From: Candidatus Endonucleibacter bathymodioli
GTDB lineage: Bacteria; Pseudomonadota; Gammaproteobacteria; Pseudomonadales; Endozoicomonadaceae
Reading direction: 5' to 3'
NCBI GenBank assembly: GCA_030674915.1
Contig: JASXSV010000010.1
Location: 1 to 64,000 of the forward strand
DNA length: 64,000 bases
The translations under genes were made by a program, and so were the position numbers. The notes below the pieces were generated by a model. It was given only the letters and a program-made list of their open reading frames with translations. It ran no database searches and was not told where the DNA came from. Shown one piece after another: positions 18,864 to 29,212 of the stretch; within the stretch, counting starts at the first letter, position 1, and each line of letters begins with the position of its first letter.

Positions 18864-20707
18864 TTTAACTCCACACTATTTATACTCTCTAACGTTATAT
18901 CCTCGTCAGAAGTCTCAACGTTTTGGAATTGCATTTTATGCAATTTTGCATAATAACCATTCTGAGCTAACAACTCGGTGTGATTACCTGTTTCGACGAT
19001 ACAGCCTCGGTCCATGACAATAATTTTATCGGCATTTTCAATGGTCGATAGTCTATGGGCAATAACTAAGGTTGTCCGGTTTTTCATAACTTCATCAAGA
19101 GCTGCTTGAATATGGCGTTCAGATTCCGTATCCAGGGCTGAAGTAGCTTCATCCAGAATTAATATTGGAGCATCTTTCAATATGGCTCTGGCAATAGAGA
19201 TTCTTTGTCGCTGCCCTCCAGATAATAGCACGCCATTCTCGCCAATAAGAGTATCCATTCCTTTTGGCATATTCTGGATAAACTCCGTAGCATGAGCTGC
19301 TTCAGCGGCTATCTGAATATCCTCGTCCTTAGCTTCTCGCAGAGATCCATAAGCAATATTTCTGGCAACGGTGTCATTGAACAGTGTTACATTCTGGTTT
19401 ACTAGTGCTATATGACTGCGGAGGTTTTTCAGGGCATAGTCCTTAAGGGGTATGTCATCAATTAGAATATCTCCTTTATCGTGATTGTAAAATCGAACTA
19501 CCAAGCTGGCCAGTGTTGTTTTCCCTGAACCGGATTTACCAACGAGTGCTACTGTGTGACCTGGCTCCACAGTAAAACTGATATATTTAAGGCTCCAATG
19601 GTCAGTATTTGGGTACTGGAAATTTATATTGCGGAATTCTATTTTTCCATTAATGCGTTTTTTGGAAAAAGTTCCAGTATCTTGTTCTGGAACTTCATCA
19701 AGCATCTCAAAAATATTTTCAGCCGCAGCAATACCCTTTTGGATATCAGAGTTGATCTCACTAAGCTGCCGTATGGGCTTGGGCAATAGGAAGGCTGCCG
19801 TAATAAATCCAATGAGAGCTGCCGTTGTGGCATCACCCCTCATCCAGAGAATAACATACAATAAAACAGCTAAAGCACAGGAAACCAAAAACTGTAAAGT
19901 GGGGGTGTGTACCGCAGAGGCACGGGTCATTTTCATGTTTTGATTGGTATTCTGGGTGCTAGCATCTGTGAATCGTGCTCTTTCGTACTCTTCACCACCA
20001 AAAGATCGAACCTCTCGATAACCATTAATGGTTTCAGATGTAACATGAGTCAGGTCACCCATAGAAAATTGAACTTTGGTACTCAAAGATCTGAAACGCT
20101 TGCTAGCACTGCCTACGACTACTGCTATTAGCGGTGTAATTGCAATAAATATTAAAGTCAGCTTCCAGCTGGTGTAAAATAGATAGCCCAAGGTAAAAAT
20201 TACGGTAAGCCCTTCACGAATCGCAACTTTTATAGCATCAGAGGCGGCACTAGTTACCATAGATACGTTATAAGTGATACGTGCAATCAAGTGTCCAGAG
20301 TTATGATTGTCATAATAGCTATTCGGCAAGACTATCATATGGTAAAACATCTTGCAGCGTAGATCATGGACGACCTGCATGGAGACTCTAGCCAGGTAAT
20401 AGTTACCTACAAACGATCCTATGCCTCGGGCAAAAGCTAACAAGAGCATTGCAATAGGAACCCAGTAAATAGCAATATCACTGGTGCCGTCTAAAAGTTC
20501 GACAAAATATTCCAGCAACTTAGCAACTGCTGGCTGGGAAAGTGCAAATAAGATATAGCCTACTAAGCTCAGCGCAAAAAGACTGATGTATGGTTTGACA
20601 TAGCCCAGTAAGGTTATGTACACCTGCAGGCTATTAGATTTTTTAGTTTTTTGTTGTTCTGGCATAAAATATAATAAAGCTAGCCGAGTCGATACAACGC
20701 CTTCCAT
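18860..20707 (-). CDS. msbA: Lipid A/LPS flippase, ABC transporter
   Basis: Flips lipid A-core across the inner membrane. An N-terminal six-helix transmembrane domain (residues ~35-330) is followed by an ATPase domain: Walker A GKSGSGKT (390-397), signature LSGGQ (495-499), Walker B ILILDE (515-520), H-loop IAHRLST. The 615 residues include an uncertain start: the ATG at 20707 adds 14 residues, while the ATG at 20665 (MPEQQKTKK) gives 601, closer to the family's ~580-600. Neither has a clear ribosome site. Coupled to hldE. Confidence 0.95.
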   Translation of the reverse strand: MEGVVSTRLALLYFMPEQQKTKKSNSLQVYITLLGYVKPYISLFALSLVGYILFALSQPAVAKLLEYFVELLDGTSDIAIYWVPIAMLLLAFARGIGSFVGNYYLARVSMQVVHDLRCKMFYHMIVLPNSYYDNHNSGHLIARITYNVSMVTSAASDAIKVAIREGLTVIFTLGYLFYTSWKLTLIFIAITPLIAVVVGSASKRFRSLSTKVQFSMGDLTHVTSETINGYREVRSFGGEEYERARFTDASTQNTNQNMKMTRASAVHTPTLQFLVSCALAVLLYVILWMRGDATTAALIGFITAAFLLPKPIRQLSEINSDIQKGIAAAENIFEMLDEVPEQDTGTFSKKRINGKIEFRNINFQYPNTDHWSLKYISFTVEPGHTVALVGKSGSGKTTLASLVVRFYNHDKGDILIDDIPLKDYALKNLRSHIALVNQNVTLFNDTVARNIAYGSLREAKDEDIQIAAEAAHATEFIQNMPKGMDTLIGENGVLLSGGQRQRISIARAILKDAPILILDEATSALDTESERHIQAALDEVMKNRTTLVIAHRLSTIENADKIIVMDRGCIVETGNHTELLAQNGYYAKLHKMQFQNVETSDEDITLESINSVELK

Positions 20708-20830
20708 TTTTCTTAGGGTGATGAGAAAGAGAAAGCAAGCGATATTTACTTAAGATAATAGAAGATACATTCTAGCATATTAGAATTTTGTTGTATCTTA
20801 TAAAGCATATGCTCAAGATAATTGAATATG

Positions 20831-20957
20831 TATACAAGTTAACATTGAAGGTGTGAGTAGGCGGCATGCGAGCTAAATCCCATGAGCCCATGAATAGTAG
20901 GTCATTGGGGTGAGTGAGAGCGGTCAGCAAACTCATACTTTTACACGGAATGGGTAT
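20831..20957. repeat. Family M palindromic element (copy 3)
   Basis: Starts TATACAAGTTAACATTGAAG and GTGTGAGTAGGCG and ends GAATGGGTATA. It contains the internal landmarks CCCATGAATAGTAGG and GGGGTGAGTGAG. Lies between the divergent msbA and typA genes. Confidence 0.85.
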
Positions 20958-21081
20958 ATTTGAGCTCAGAGCTAGTACACTTTGTGTTAACTTGTCCGCA
21001 GAGACTTACTTCTGTAGGATGCCATGTTTAACAAGCATTATGATGATCCATAGTTTTTCTAAAGCCATTATTATGATATTA

Positions 21082-21194
21082 AACCCGGTTACATTGAAGA
21101 TGTGAGTAGGCGACAAACGAGCCAAGAGCCAAGAGTCGTTGGTGATGGGAGTGGAGTAGTCAACAACCTCACACTTTCAAGGGGAATCGGTATA
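21082..21194. repeat. Family M palindromic element (copy 4)
   Basis: Starts near GGTTACATTGAAG and GTGAGTAGGCGAC, ends CACACTTTCAAGGGGAATCGG-TATA, whose reverse complement mirrors the left end. Only ~125 bp from copy 3 and just upstream of typA. Confidence 0.85.
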
Positions 21195-21264
21195 AATACC
21201 AAGCAACAGTTTTTCCTTTGAATGCAAAACTAAACTGTCTGCGATCGAGGAGAAGCAATACAAA

Positions 21265-23100
21265 ATGAATAACGAAAACAACTTGAAAAGTAAAAAGTTA
21301 CGAAACGTGGCTATTATTGCACATGTCGACCACGGAAAAACCACTCTGGTTGATAAGCTATTGCAACAGTCCGGTACTCTAGGTCGTAAGGATCAAGGTT
21401 CGGAACGGATTATGGACTCCTCTGACCAAGAGAAAGAGCGCGGTATTACCATTCTGGCAAAAAATACTGCGATTAACTGGAATGATTTCCACATTAATAT
21501 TGTGGATACTCCGGGACACGCTGATTTTGGTGGGGAAGTGGAGCGGGTAATGTCTATGGTAGATTCTGTTCTGTTGCTGGTGGACGCGGTTGATGGCCCC
21601 ATGCCTCAAACCCGTTTTGTCACCCAAAAAGCATTTGAGCAGGGTCTAAATCCTATTGTTGTTATCAATAAAGTTGATCGCCCAGGTGCTCGTGCTGACT
21701 GGGTCATGGGTGAAGTGTTTGACTTGTTTGACCGTTTGGGTGCTACAGAAGAACAGCTGGACTTCCCTGTTATTTATGCTTCGGCGTTAAATGGTATTGC
21801 GGGTTATGAGCTTGAAGACATGGCTGAAGATATGACTCCCTTATTTGAAATGATTACGGATCGTGTACCGGCTCCTTCTGCTAATATAGATGGGCCTTTC
21901 CAGATGCAGGTGAGCGCCCTAGATTACAATAGTTATTTAGGTGTTATTGGTATTGGCCGTATCAGTCGAGGAATAGTGCGTCCTGGCACAGCCGTTCGCT
22001 TGACGAGTAGTGATGGCAAGGAGCGTAATGCTAAAATCCTAAAGGTCATGGGCCACATGGGGCTGGAGCGGGTTGATGTAGAGGAAGCAGGTGCGGGTGA
22101 TATTATCTGCATTACAGGTATTGATAAGCTGAATATTTCCGACACTATATGCGACCCTTCAGCCGTGGAAGCATTACCGGCACTAACTGTTGATGAGCCA
22201 ACCGTGAGTATGACATTTCAGGTCAATGACTCACCTTTTGCTGGGTTGGATGGTAAGTATGTAACATCTCGCAATATCCGGGAACGCTTGGAAAAAGAGC
22301 TGCTTCATAATGTAGCACTCCGAGTTGAAGTTTCTGATGAAGCAGACAAGATTAAGGTCTCTGGCCGTGGTGAGTTACACTTGTCGGTTCTGATAGAAAC
22401 CATGCGCAGGGAAGGTTATGAGCTTGCAGTTTCCCGGCCACAAGTTGTTATCCGAGAAATAGATGGTGTTAAGCAGGAACCCTATGAGCATGTTGTGATT
22501 GATCTTGAAGATCAGCATCAAGGTGCTGTCATGGAAGAAATTGGCAAGCGCAAGGGTGATTTGAATAACATGGTTCCTGACGGCAAGGGTAGGGTAAGGC
22601 TGGACTATATTATGCCGGCTCGTGGTTTAATCGGCTTCCGTTCTCAGTTCCTAACTATGACTTCCGGCAGCGGCATTCTGACAAACGTTTTTGACCACTA
22701 TGGAGTAGTTAAAGGAGGAGAAGTATCTCATCGGCAAAATGGCGTTTTAATCACTATGGTTACTGGCAAAGTGTTGGGTTATGCGCTTTGGAATCTGCAA
22801 GAGCGTGGGCGGATGTTCTTGGCACCTAACGTTGATGTATATGAAGGTCAGATTATTGGTCTGCATAACCGAGATAATGACTTGAGCGTCAATCCAACCA
22901 AAGGTAAACAACTTACTAACGTTAGAGCTTCCGGTACTGATGATAATATTGTACTGATACCGGCTATTCGCCATACTCTGGAGCAAGCTCTAGAATTTAT
23001 TGATGATGATGAGTTGGTTGAGGTCACACCTAACCATATTAGGTTACGCAAAAAAATACTCAAAGAAAATGAGCGTAAGCGTTCAGGTCGTAAGAAATAA
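21265..23100 (+). CDS. typA: Translational GTPase TypA/BipA
   Basis: Ribosome-binding GTPase involved in 50S assembly and stress or cold adaptation. 611 residues against ~607 usual. GTPase motifs are intact: AHVDHGKTT (G1), RGITI (G2), DTPGHADF (G3), NKVDRPGA (G4). EF-G-like domains and the TypA C-terminal domain follow (…[16 protein letters not shown]). A short lysine-rich tail ends the protein. GAGGAGAAG lies upstream of the ATG. Single gene, preceded by two family M repeats. Confidence 0.98.
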   Translation: MNNENNLKSKKLRNVAIIAHVDHGKTTLVDKLLQQSGTLGRKDQGSERIMDSSDQEKERGITILAKNTAINWNDFHINIVDTPGHADFGGEVERVMSMVDSVLLLVDAVDGPMPQTRFVTQKAFEQGLNPIVVINKVDRPGARADWVMGEVFDLFDRLGATEEQLDFPVIYASALNGIAGYELEDMAEDMTPLFEMITDRVPAPSANIDGPFQMQVSALDYNSYLGVIGIGRISRGIVRPGTAVRLTSSDGKERNAKILKVMGHMGLERVDVEEAGAGDIICITGIDKLNISDTICDPSAVEALPALTVDEPTVSMTFQVNDSPFAGLDGKYVTSRNIRERLEKELLHNVALRVEVSDEADKIKVSGRGELHLSVLIETMRREGYELAVSRPQVVIREIDGVKQEPYEHVVIDLEDQHQGAVMEEIGKRKGDLNNMVPDGKGRVRLDYIMPARGLIGFRSQFLTMTSGSGILTNVFDHYGVVKGGEVSHRQNGVLITMVTGKVLGYALWNLQERGRMFLAPNVDVYEGQIIGLHNRDNDLSVNPTKGKQLTNVRASGTDDNIVLIPAIRHTLEQALEFIDDDELVEVTPNHIRLRKKILKENERKRSGRKK

Positions 23101-23130
23101 TTAATGGAAGGGTTAACCTATGGGATCTCT

Positions 23131-23241
23131 GTTGAACTCTCAAAACATGGTAAAACTGTATTGCTATGGGCAAGCAGGTTATCCATAATTTAACAACGAA
23201 GTTTTGCGTCACGCAGTTACGTAGCCAAAAAACGCAAAACG
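23131..23241 (+). repeat. Repeat family R2 (copy 1)
   Basis: About 110 bp containing CAAAACATGGTAAAA, CTATGGGCAAGCAGGTTATCC and AACAACGAAGTTTTGCGTCA. A second copy lies inverted at 43622-43735 and a partial one at 46841-46890. Function and parent element are unknown. Confidence 0.7.
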
Positions 23242-23244
23242 AGG

Positions 23245-23770
23245 AAATAGTTATATCTTGAGAAAATGGAATCTTGTGTTCCTTGGCCAGCCTTCGGAGC
23301 GATCATTAATCAACATTACTAGAAAAGCGGGCGTCGGTGAGGGAAACCGATCGGGCTGACCACCATGCTGCGTATTTCTCTCATGTAGCAATGGTTTCAG
23401 CTGTCAGATTCAATTATGGAATACACGCTGTATTAAATTGAATCAATGAGAAGATGTGCCAAACTGGAGCTGTGTGAAGATCGGTTACTTGATGAAACAA
23501 CTATCCTAAAATTTCGTCACCTGCTGGAGCGTAATCAATTGACCGACAAGTTCTTTGCTGCGGTCAGTGAACACGTGATACTACATGACCTTGCACTTTC
23601 AAAAGGTGCCATGGTAGGAGCTACATTAATAGGAGCCTAGTACTTAACCAAAAACACCGAAGGCAAACGAGATCCTGAAATACATCAGACATGTAAAGGG
23701 AATTAGTGATACTTTGGCATGAAGATCCATGTCGGTGCGGTAAGTAGTGGTATTGCTCTACAGTAACGGT
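23245..23770 (+). mobile_element. IS5-B transposase relic, plus strand
   Basis: Collinear IS5-family pieces with stops: MESCVPWPAF, TMLRISLM*QWFQLSDS, then a longer open piece LCEDRLLDETTILKFRHLLERNQLTDKFF (23446-23640) and a degraded GKRDPEIHQTCKGN**YFGMKIHVGA. The C-terminal half is missing. Confidence 0.82.
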
Positions 23771-23779
23771 TACCTCTAT

Positions 23780-24185
23780 CAATATAATCTTTGGAGATGA
23801 GGGCCACACCATAATATTGATTGATATCAGCAAAGATCGTTGCGCAAATTGACGCATACAGTCCATATCGTATAAGGCATGCTCTGCTGCAGGATATGAT
23901 AATGAATACGATTGCTGTAAGAAATAAATCCGCAACATACTTTCCATTGGCATTGGTGGGCGACCTTTGCCTTTCTTGGGATAGTAAGGTTCTATAATAT
24001 TTAGCAGGCGTACCCATGGTACGGTTTTTTCCATTTCATTTAGAAAGAGATCACGCTTAGTGATAACTTTTTTATGGGTGTATTCTGCGGATGCGAAAGT
24101 GATTTGTTTCATACGACAATATTGTTTGTTTGTGTGGTTTTATTGTCTCACATTTATTATACTTGCTCAGAGATTCCCTAAGTAG
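23780..24185 (-). mobile_element. IS5-B transposase 5' relic, minus strand
   Basis: On the minus strand: MKQITFASAEYTHKKV, MEKTVPWVRLLNIIEPYYPKKGKGR, LRIYFLQQSYSLSYPAAEHALYD, then decay. It points toward the plus-strand relic at 23245-23770, so two IS5-B fragments meet head to head. The outer end reads near AGATTCCCTAAG. Confidence 0.82.
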
Positions 24186-24344
24186 CAGCCAGCGCAAACG
24201 TAATAGTCAGCAATCAAAAATAGAAGCCAGGGTAGAGAGCACCCTGTTCCTAATTCTAAAATGTCAGTTTGGTTACTGAAAAGTTAGTTACTGTAGTTTG
24301 GAAAAAAACAGGGTGCAAATTATGATCCTGATTGATATGGACAA

Positions 24345-24545
24345 ATTCAACCTGTAGCGTAATGTGTTTACGGCATAATTGCGTCCTAAATCCGTCTAGA
24401 TAGTGGATAAATGGAACAAGCAACAAAATTAATCGAAAATCACGATGAAGTAAGCTCGAAAGTAATGGAGTTTTATCGCAAACTTGACAACCGATTTGCA
24501 AACTACTTTGACGATAGATTCCGTAGTAATATTGATGGTTTTGGT
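24345..24545 (+). repeat. Repeat family R3 (copy 1)
   Basis: Contains CGGCATAATTGCGTCCTAAATC and a 45-codon frame from 24411 (MEQATKLIENHDEVSSKV, then EFYRKLDNRFANYFDDRFRS). Two further copies at 28725-28905 and 34735-34895 keep parts of the same frame. Probably the 5' end of an unidentified mobile element. Confidence 0.6.
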
Positions 24546-24624
24546 TAGAGTCTCGTTTAAGTTGTTAGAAGGTGGTGGGTGATACGGAGATTGTTAATTG
24601 TAATTTCGAAGTATACATTTAGAG

Positions 24625-25504
24625 CTCTTTGCACGAGTCTCGCTAAATAATTGAACATCAGGTATAATAAGCCTTGCACAATCAATGCCTTTCGGTGAAG
24701 TTATGGTTTGGAAAAATATGAAACAACGCAGTCTAGCAGATTCAATGCTGATTGATCACGATGCAGTGAAAGAACTAGACTCTGTCCATGAACTCATTGA
24801 TTGGGCTCGCTTAGAGCATCATCTGAAAGATATACATTCAAGTTCTCGAGGCGAGAAGGCATGGCCGCCACTGATGATGTTTAAGGCGCTGCTGCTGCAA
24901 AGCTGGTATAAACTAAGCGATTCGGCCCTAGAGAAACAACTTGCTCGCGATCTTTTATTTCGTCGATTTATTGCGCTCGACATTCCAGAGTTAGTGCCGG
25001 ACCACAGAAATGTTCACGAATCAAATTGTTTCACTGAGCATTAGATGGTGAAGAGTCGTCTGTTTATGCGGATAGTGCCTATTCCAGCAAGAAGCACAGT
25101 GAATGGCTGGATGATAGAAATATTGATAACAGAATAATAAAACGTGCTTATAGAAATAAACCATTAACAAAAAATGATAAGTGCTTTAACCGTTTACATT
25201 CTGGTGTGCGCTGCACTGTGGAGCGAGTATTTGGCGTTTTAAAATTACACTATGGCATGGCGAAAGCTTGTTATCTTGGCTTAAGCCGAAACCGCATACG
25301 TTTTGAAATAATGTGCGTGGCGCACAATATTAAACGAGGTTTATCGATTCAGCAGGAAGGTTGCGCCTGAAAATCGAAAATGAAGGGTGAAATGGCTCGA
25401 ATGGCGCATATTCGAACTGAAATCGTGTTTTTTAAGGCTTTATCCTCAAAAAAATACGATTTAATTAATAGTTGGGCTTATGCAGCGTTATCGTGCAAAG
25501 GTCT
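24625..25504 (+). mobile_element. IS5-A copy with ~315-bp internal deletion
   Basis: Matches the intact element at 44552-46836. The transposase frame from 24685 is open for 119 codons (…SALEKQLARDLLFRRFIALDIPE), then jumps at ~25010 from PDH to NVHESNCFTE, skipping the DDE core. A one-base loss just after this also breaks the frame. The C-terminal part (RCTVERVFGVLKLHYGMAKA) continues to ~25370. The right end GTGCAAAGGTCTC (to 25503) is inverted relative to the left end CTTTGCACGAG near 24630. Confidence 0.9.
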
Positions 25505-25692
25505 CATTTAATTAGATGCCATAACGTCATTGATTATGTGTATCTTGCATATTTTATGATTATTTAGTATGTTTGTATGCCAGCTGATGATATATGTTTT
25601 TTTAGAAATACCAGAGTATATGAAAAACAAATTTAGTAGTTTATATGGAATTAGGATCTACCGTAAGTAATGGTTGATAAGTAGAGTGTGTT

Positions 25693-27894
25693 ATGGGGAA
25701 AACATTGCTAATGAATATTTTTATTTTTATTTTGATTTTTGCAAATCACTTAGTCTTTGCCATGGTATTAGATCCTGAAATATGTGGTGACGATGTTAAT
25801 AATATGAATTTAAATGACGAAGCTACAAACAATATAAGTAATAACATAGATAGAAGAGAAGTAGATGTAATATCCAGGCCATATGCTGAAAGTCCTGAGC
25901 TGGTAGCAGAATCAGATTATGCAGACAAATTTAGCATTAGCTGTACAGATTATGTGATAACAGAAGAAGGTAGAAATGAAAATTCAGAATTATTGTTAAG
26001 TATGAATGACATGGTTGCGGGGGTGTCATCTATTTATCTTGATGAGAGACATGATACATCTGTAAATCTAACAGATGATAGGTTGTGTGATAGTGAGACA
26101 CAGTTGCCAATACTTACAAAAATAGATTCTAATGCGCAAACAGTTAGAATTAGCGGAGAATCTAAGACTACTAGATTCTCAAATAATAATATTCCGAATT
26201 CATTTGATAATAGCTTGGCGTTTCATGTTGCCAATCTGGCTTTAGTAAATAATGGTGGGTATTCTGTTAATGCTAGGGAGGCTTCGGCTCGTGCTATCAG
26301 TGATAAAGAGCGAATCGATGCCAGAGGAATGCACATTCATTCATATTTAACTAAAGATGAAGGTAATGAAAGAATGTTTCAAGAGCGCATTGTGGGTAGT
26401 AGCGAGATTAATTGTAGGCATACTATAACTAGAAGAGAAGTGGATGTAACATCCAGACCATATGCTGAAAGTCCTGAACTGGTAACAGAATTAGATTATG
26501 CAGACAAACTGGGCATTAGCTGTACAGATGATATAGTTTCGGTATTATCATCTTTTTGTCTTAGTGAAAGTAATGATACAGCCGTCAATCTAACGGATGA
26601 TAGATTGTGTATTAGTGGGGCACAGTTACCAGTACTTAAACAAATAGATTCTAATTCGCATGCCGTTGGAGATGGCAGAGAATCTCATGCTATTGGATTC
26701 TCAAATAATAATATTCCGAATTCATTTAATAATAGCTCGGCGTTTCATGCTGCCCATCCCGCTTCAGGGAATAGTGGTGGATATTCTATTAATAATAGGG
26801 AAGCTTTGGCTAATACTATTAGTGGTGGAGAGAAAATATATGCTATAGGAATCCGCATTCATTTATATTTTACTAAAGATGAATATAATGAAAGAATGTT
26901 TCAAGATTATGTTTATGGTAGTAGCGATATTAATTACAGATATGCTCTAACCAGAAGTTTTCCAATAAGAATTATTAAAACATTCGTCAAACAAAAAAAT
27001 AAGCCTTACTATTTTTTGGCTTATGCTGATGAAGTAAAAGTCAACGATTTTTCAAATGACCAAAGTGATAGACTTTATGAGTTGAGAGGTCATAATGGAA
27101 GTGTTAATGCAATAATATTTCTAGATAATGGTCAATTGGTTACTGCTTCTGCTGATAAAACTATGAAAATATGGGCCTTCAGTACGTGGATACGCCAATT
27201 TTACTGTATACAGACGCTGAGTGGTCATAGCTGCGTGATTAATTCAGTCATAGAGCTCTGCGGGAAAAGATTGGTGTCTGTTTCTAATGATAAAACCATA
27301 AAAATATGGAAGCTGAATAATGAAAATGAATATATCTGCATAGAAACTTTGATATTTTCTCGAAACTATAAAAATTGTTGGGTTTTATCAGTAATTACTG
27401 CAAGTGCTAATAGATTAATAGCAACATCTAATATAGGAGAGGTGAAAATTTGGCAGTATGATGAAAATACGGAGAAATATATTTATCAGCAGATGATGGT
27501 AAGTTCTGTATTTAAATCTTGGATAAAGTCAATAGTAGAGGTGAATAAAAATAAATTAGTATTTGGTTCTAGTCATGGACTTTTAGATGTATGGGAGCAG
27601 AGTGGACCGACTGAGAAATATGCTTATGTTGGTACTTTGGCAGGTCATAGTGGTGATGTCACTTCCATAATCACTACAATGAATGGGTATCTGGTATCTG
27701 CTTCTACGGATCAAACACTTAAGGTATGGAAACAAAATGAGCAAGGAAAATATGTATGCATGAATACTTTAAAACCAAATTATCGTTCTTATTACTTTGA
27801 GCTAAAGTCTTATTTCCATACAGTCAGAGAAATAGAAAATGGAACACTACTTTCTGCTTCTGGCGGAAAAATCAAAGAATGGCGTATTAAATAG
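25693..27894 (+). CDS. Exported WD40-repeat protein with duplicated N-terminal region (733 aa)
   Basis: A signal peptide spans residues 1-~25 (MNIFIFILIFANHLVFA). Residues ~53-245 and ~246-425 are a tandem duplication; both begin RREVDV.SRPYAESPELV and share NLTDDRLC and FSNNNIPNSF. The DNA repeat offset is about 580 bp. Residues ~455-733 hold WD40 blades: LRGHNGSVNAIIF…TMKIW, LSGHSCVINSV…TIKIW, GEVKIWQY, LLDVWEQ, LAGHSGDVTSIITTMNG…TLKVW, KIKEWRIK. WD40 propellers are protein-binding platforms, rare in exported bacterial proteins, so a host-directed binding role is plausible but unproven. The ribosome site is weak. It opens a cluster of related WD-like genes. Confidence 0.85.
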   Translation: MGKTLLMNIFIFILIFANHLVFAMVLDPEICGDDVNNMNLNDEATNNISNNIDRREVDVISRPYAESPELVAESDYADKFSISCTDYVITEEGRNENSELLLSMNDMVAGVSSIYLDERHDTSVNLTDDRLCDSETQLPILTKIDSNAQTVRISGESKTTRFSNNNIPNSFDNSLAFHVANLALVNNGGYSVNAREASARAISDKERIDARGMHIHSYLTKDEGNERMFQERIVGSSEINCRHTITRREVDVTSRPYAESPELVTELDYADKLGISCTDDIVSVLSSFCLSESNDTAVNLTDDRLCISGAQLPVLKQIDSNSHAVGDGRESHAIGFSNNNIPNSFNNSSAFHAAHPASGNSGGYSINNREALANTISGGEKIYAIGIRIHLYFTKDEYNERMFQDYVYGSSDINYRYALTRSFPIRIIKTFVKQKNKPYYFLAYADEVKVNDFSNDQSDRLYELRGHNGSVNAIIFLDNGQLVTASADKTMKIWAFSTWIRQFYCIQTLSGHSCVINSVIELCGKRLVSVSNDKTIKIWKLNNENEYICIETLIFSRNYKNCWVLSVITASANRLIATSNIGEVKIWQYDENTEKYIYQQMMVSSVFKSWIKSIVEVNKNKLVFGSSHGLLDVWEQSGPTEKYAYVGTLAGHSGDVTSIITTMNGYLVSASTDQTLKVWKQNEQGKYVCMNTLKPNYRSYYFELKSYFHTVREIENGTLLSASGGKIKEWRIK

Positions 27895-27924
27895 GCAGGT
27901 GCGTGATGGTATGGTGAGTCATAG

Positions 27925-28710
27925 ATTTCCATAATAGCTAACGTACTCACCCGATAAAAACTAAATCGGACTATGGTAGTTTAAGGTTTTTCGTGACCGT
28001 ATGTTGATTGAAAATTGGGCCTCATCAATTTTGATTTTCAGCATGCCTCCAATATTCATTACCTTTGTGAAGAATAGCCGCAGCGGGTCATTAGTCTCTT
28101 CGTTCAATTTTCGAAACACGCTCGGCCAGTGTCACAAGACATCCATCTTGGAAGTGAACGGTACCCCCCTCCCAGTGCCAGAATTCTTCTTTCAGTTCCG
28201 TGCTATAAGGGAGCTACCCACACGATCAGGAATTAATCTGGCTCCAGCCTCAGCACCCTGATGCTGGCGATAACTGGGAGAAGACAGAGCCATTGTTTTT
28301 TTGATCGGGTGATATATGGTCTGGTAACCAAGCCCTCAATTATAAGACACAAGTTATAGTGGACTCTGCGATGTGTGCTGTTGTAAAGTTTATGCCCGCT
28401 GAGAACTTTACCTGTCTGTGAAACTTCGTCGACGTCTTGCGCCGCTGCAGGCTGTTGCAATGAGCTTTTTCTGAGTCATAAGTCTAGGATGACAATGGAT
28501 CAGCTCTAGGGAGACGTTTTATTGGAGAGGTGTCATAATTACCAATCCTACGCGCCGAAAATACGAGTGTACGGAGGGCTTGAATATGGTATCGTTTATT
28601 CAGAGTCAGCTAGTTTGTAAGAGTTACACTTAGGTTCGTTGTGTGAGAGCTACAGCTTATGAGCAGTTGACTATCAAATTAATTTCAAAGGTGTCGGTCA
28701 TTTTGGATAT
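27925..28710 (-). mobile_element. IS30-A copy, heavily degenerate
   Basis: The left end near 27950 carries CCCGATAAAAACTAAATCGG, the same 3' coding end as other IS30-A copies. The middle (FRNTLGQ/VTLAERV region read on minus) and the 5' HTH region near 28560-28680 are recognisable, but frames are broken throughout and short pieces are deleted. Confidence 0.8.
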
Positions 28711-28724
28711 TTAGGTGCCAGCAA

Positions 28725-28905
28725 CTTAATGCGTTGACGCCATAATTGTGCCATAAATCTGCCTTGGGAGCGGATTTATGGGCAAAAGCGACAAGATTAA
28801 TCGAAAATTACGATGAAATAGGCTCTAAAATCAGAGAATTTTATCGCAAATCTGATAACTGCTTGTAAACCACTTCAATAAGAGATTCCCTAGGAACAGT
28901 GGATA
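28725..28905 (+). repeat. Repeat family R3 (copy 2)
   Basis: Matches 24345-24545: CCATAATTGTGCCATAAATC, CGACAAGATTAATCGAAAAT and AGAATTTTATCGCAAATCTG, ending near AGAGATTCCCTAGG. Adjacent to the end of an IS30-A relic. Nothing further is visible up to 29026. Confidence 0.6.
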
Positions 28906-29026
28906 CAACCGATAATTTGTTATAAAGCACTCTAGTAAGTTTAGTAATGTCTGAAAAAAGGGGGGAAAGTTCAATGATGGTGGTTAATCGGTGGTTATGC
29001 TGAGGTCTCTTGGTGTGGATGATTTT

Positions 29027-29148
29027 ATATTCGTTACCATTTAAGGTGTGTAGGCGAAAACCTAGCGAACTCACATGAGTCTACGAGAGAAGTTGATTTA
29101 GGTGAGCGAGGCCAACACCCTCGCACATTCAAGGGAAAATGGGTGTAT
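29027..29148. repeat. Family M palindromic element (copy 5)
   Basis: Starts TATATTCGTTACCATTTAAG with GTGTGTAGGCG, ends CGCACATTCAAGGGAAAATGGGTGTA. It lies 65 bp upstream of pip, so it may sit within that gene's promoter or leader. Confidence 0.8.
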
Positions 29149-29212
29149 GTTAATATGTGACTGTTCTCCATTGATGAAACTGTTGAATTTCCGCTCTTCT
29201 TAAGGATTATTC

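Noticed and set aside
28001..28460. Short frames around the IS30-A relic at 28 kb
   Set aside because: They are pieces of the degenerate transposase or its complement, not separate genes.
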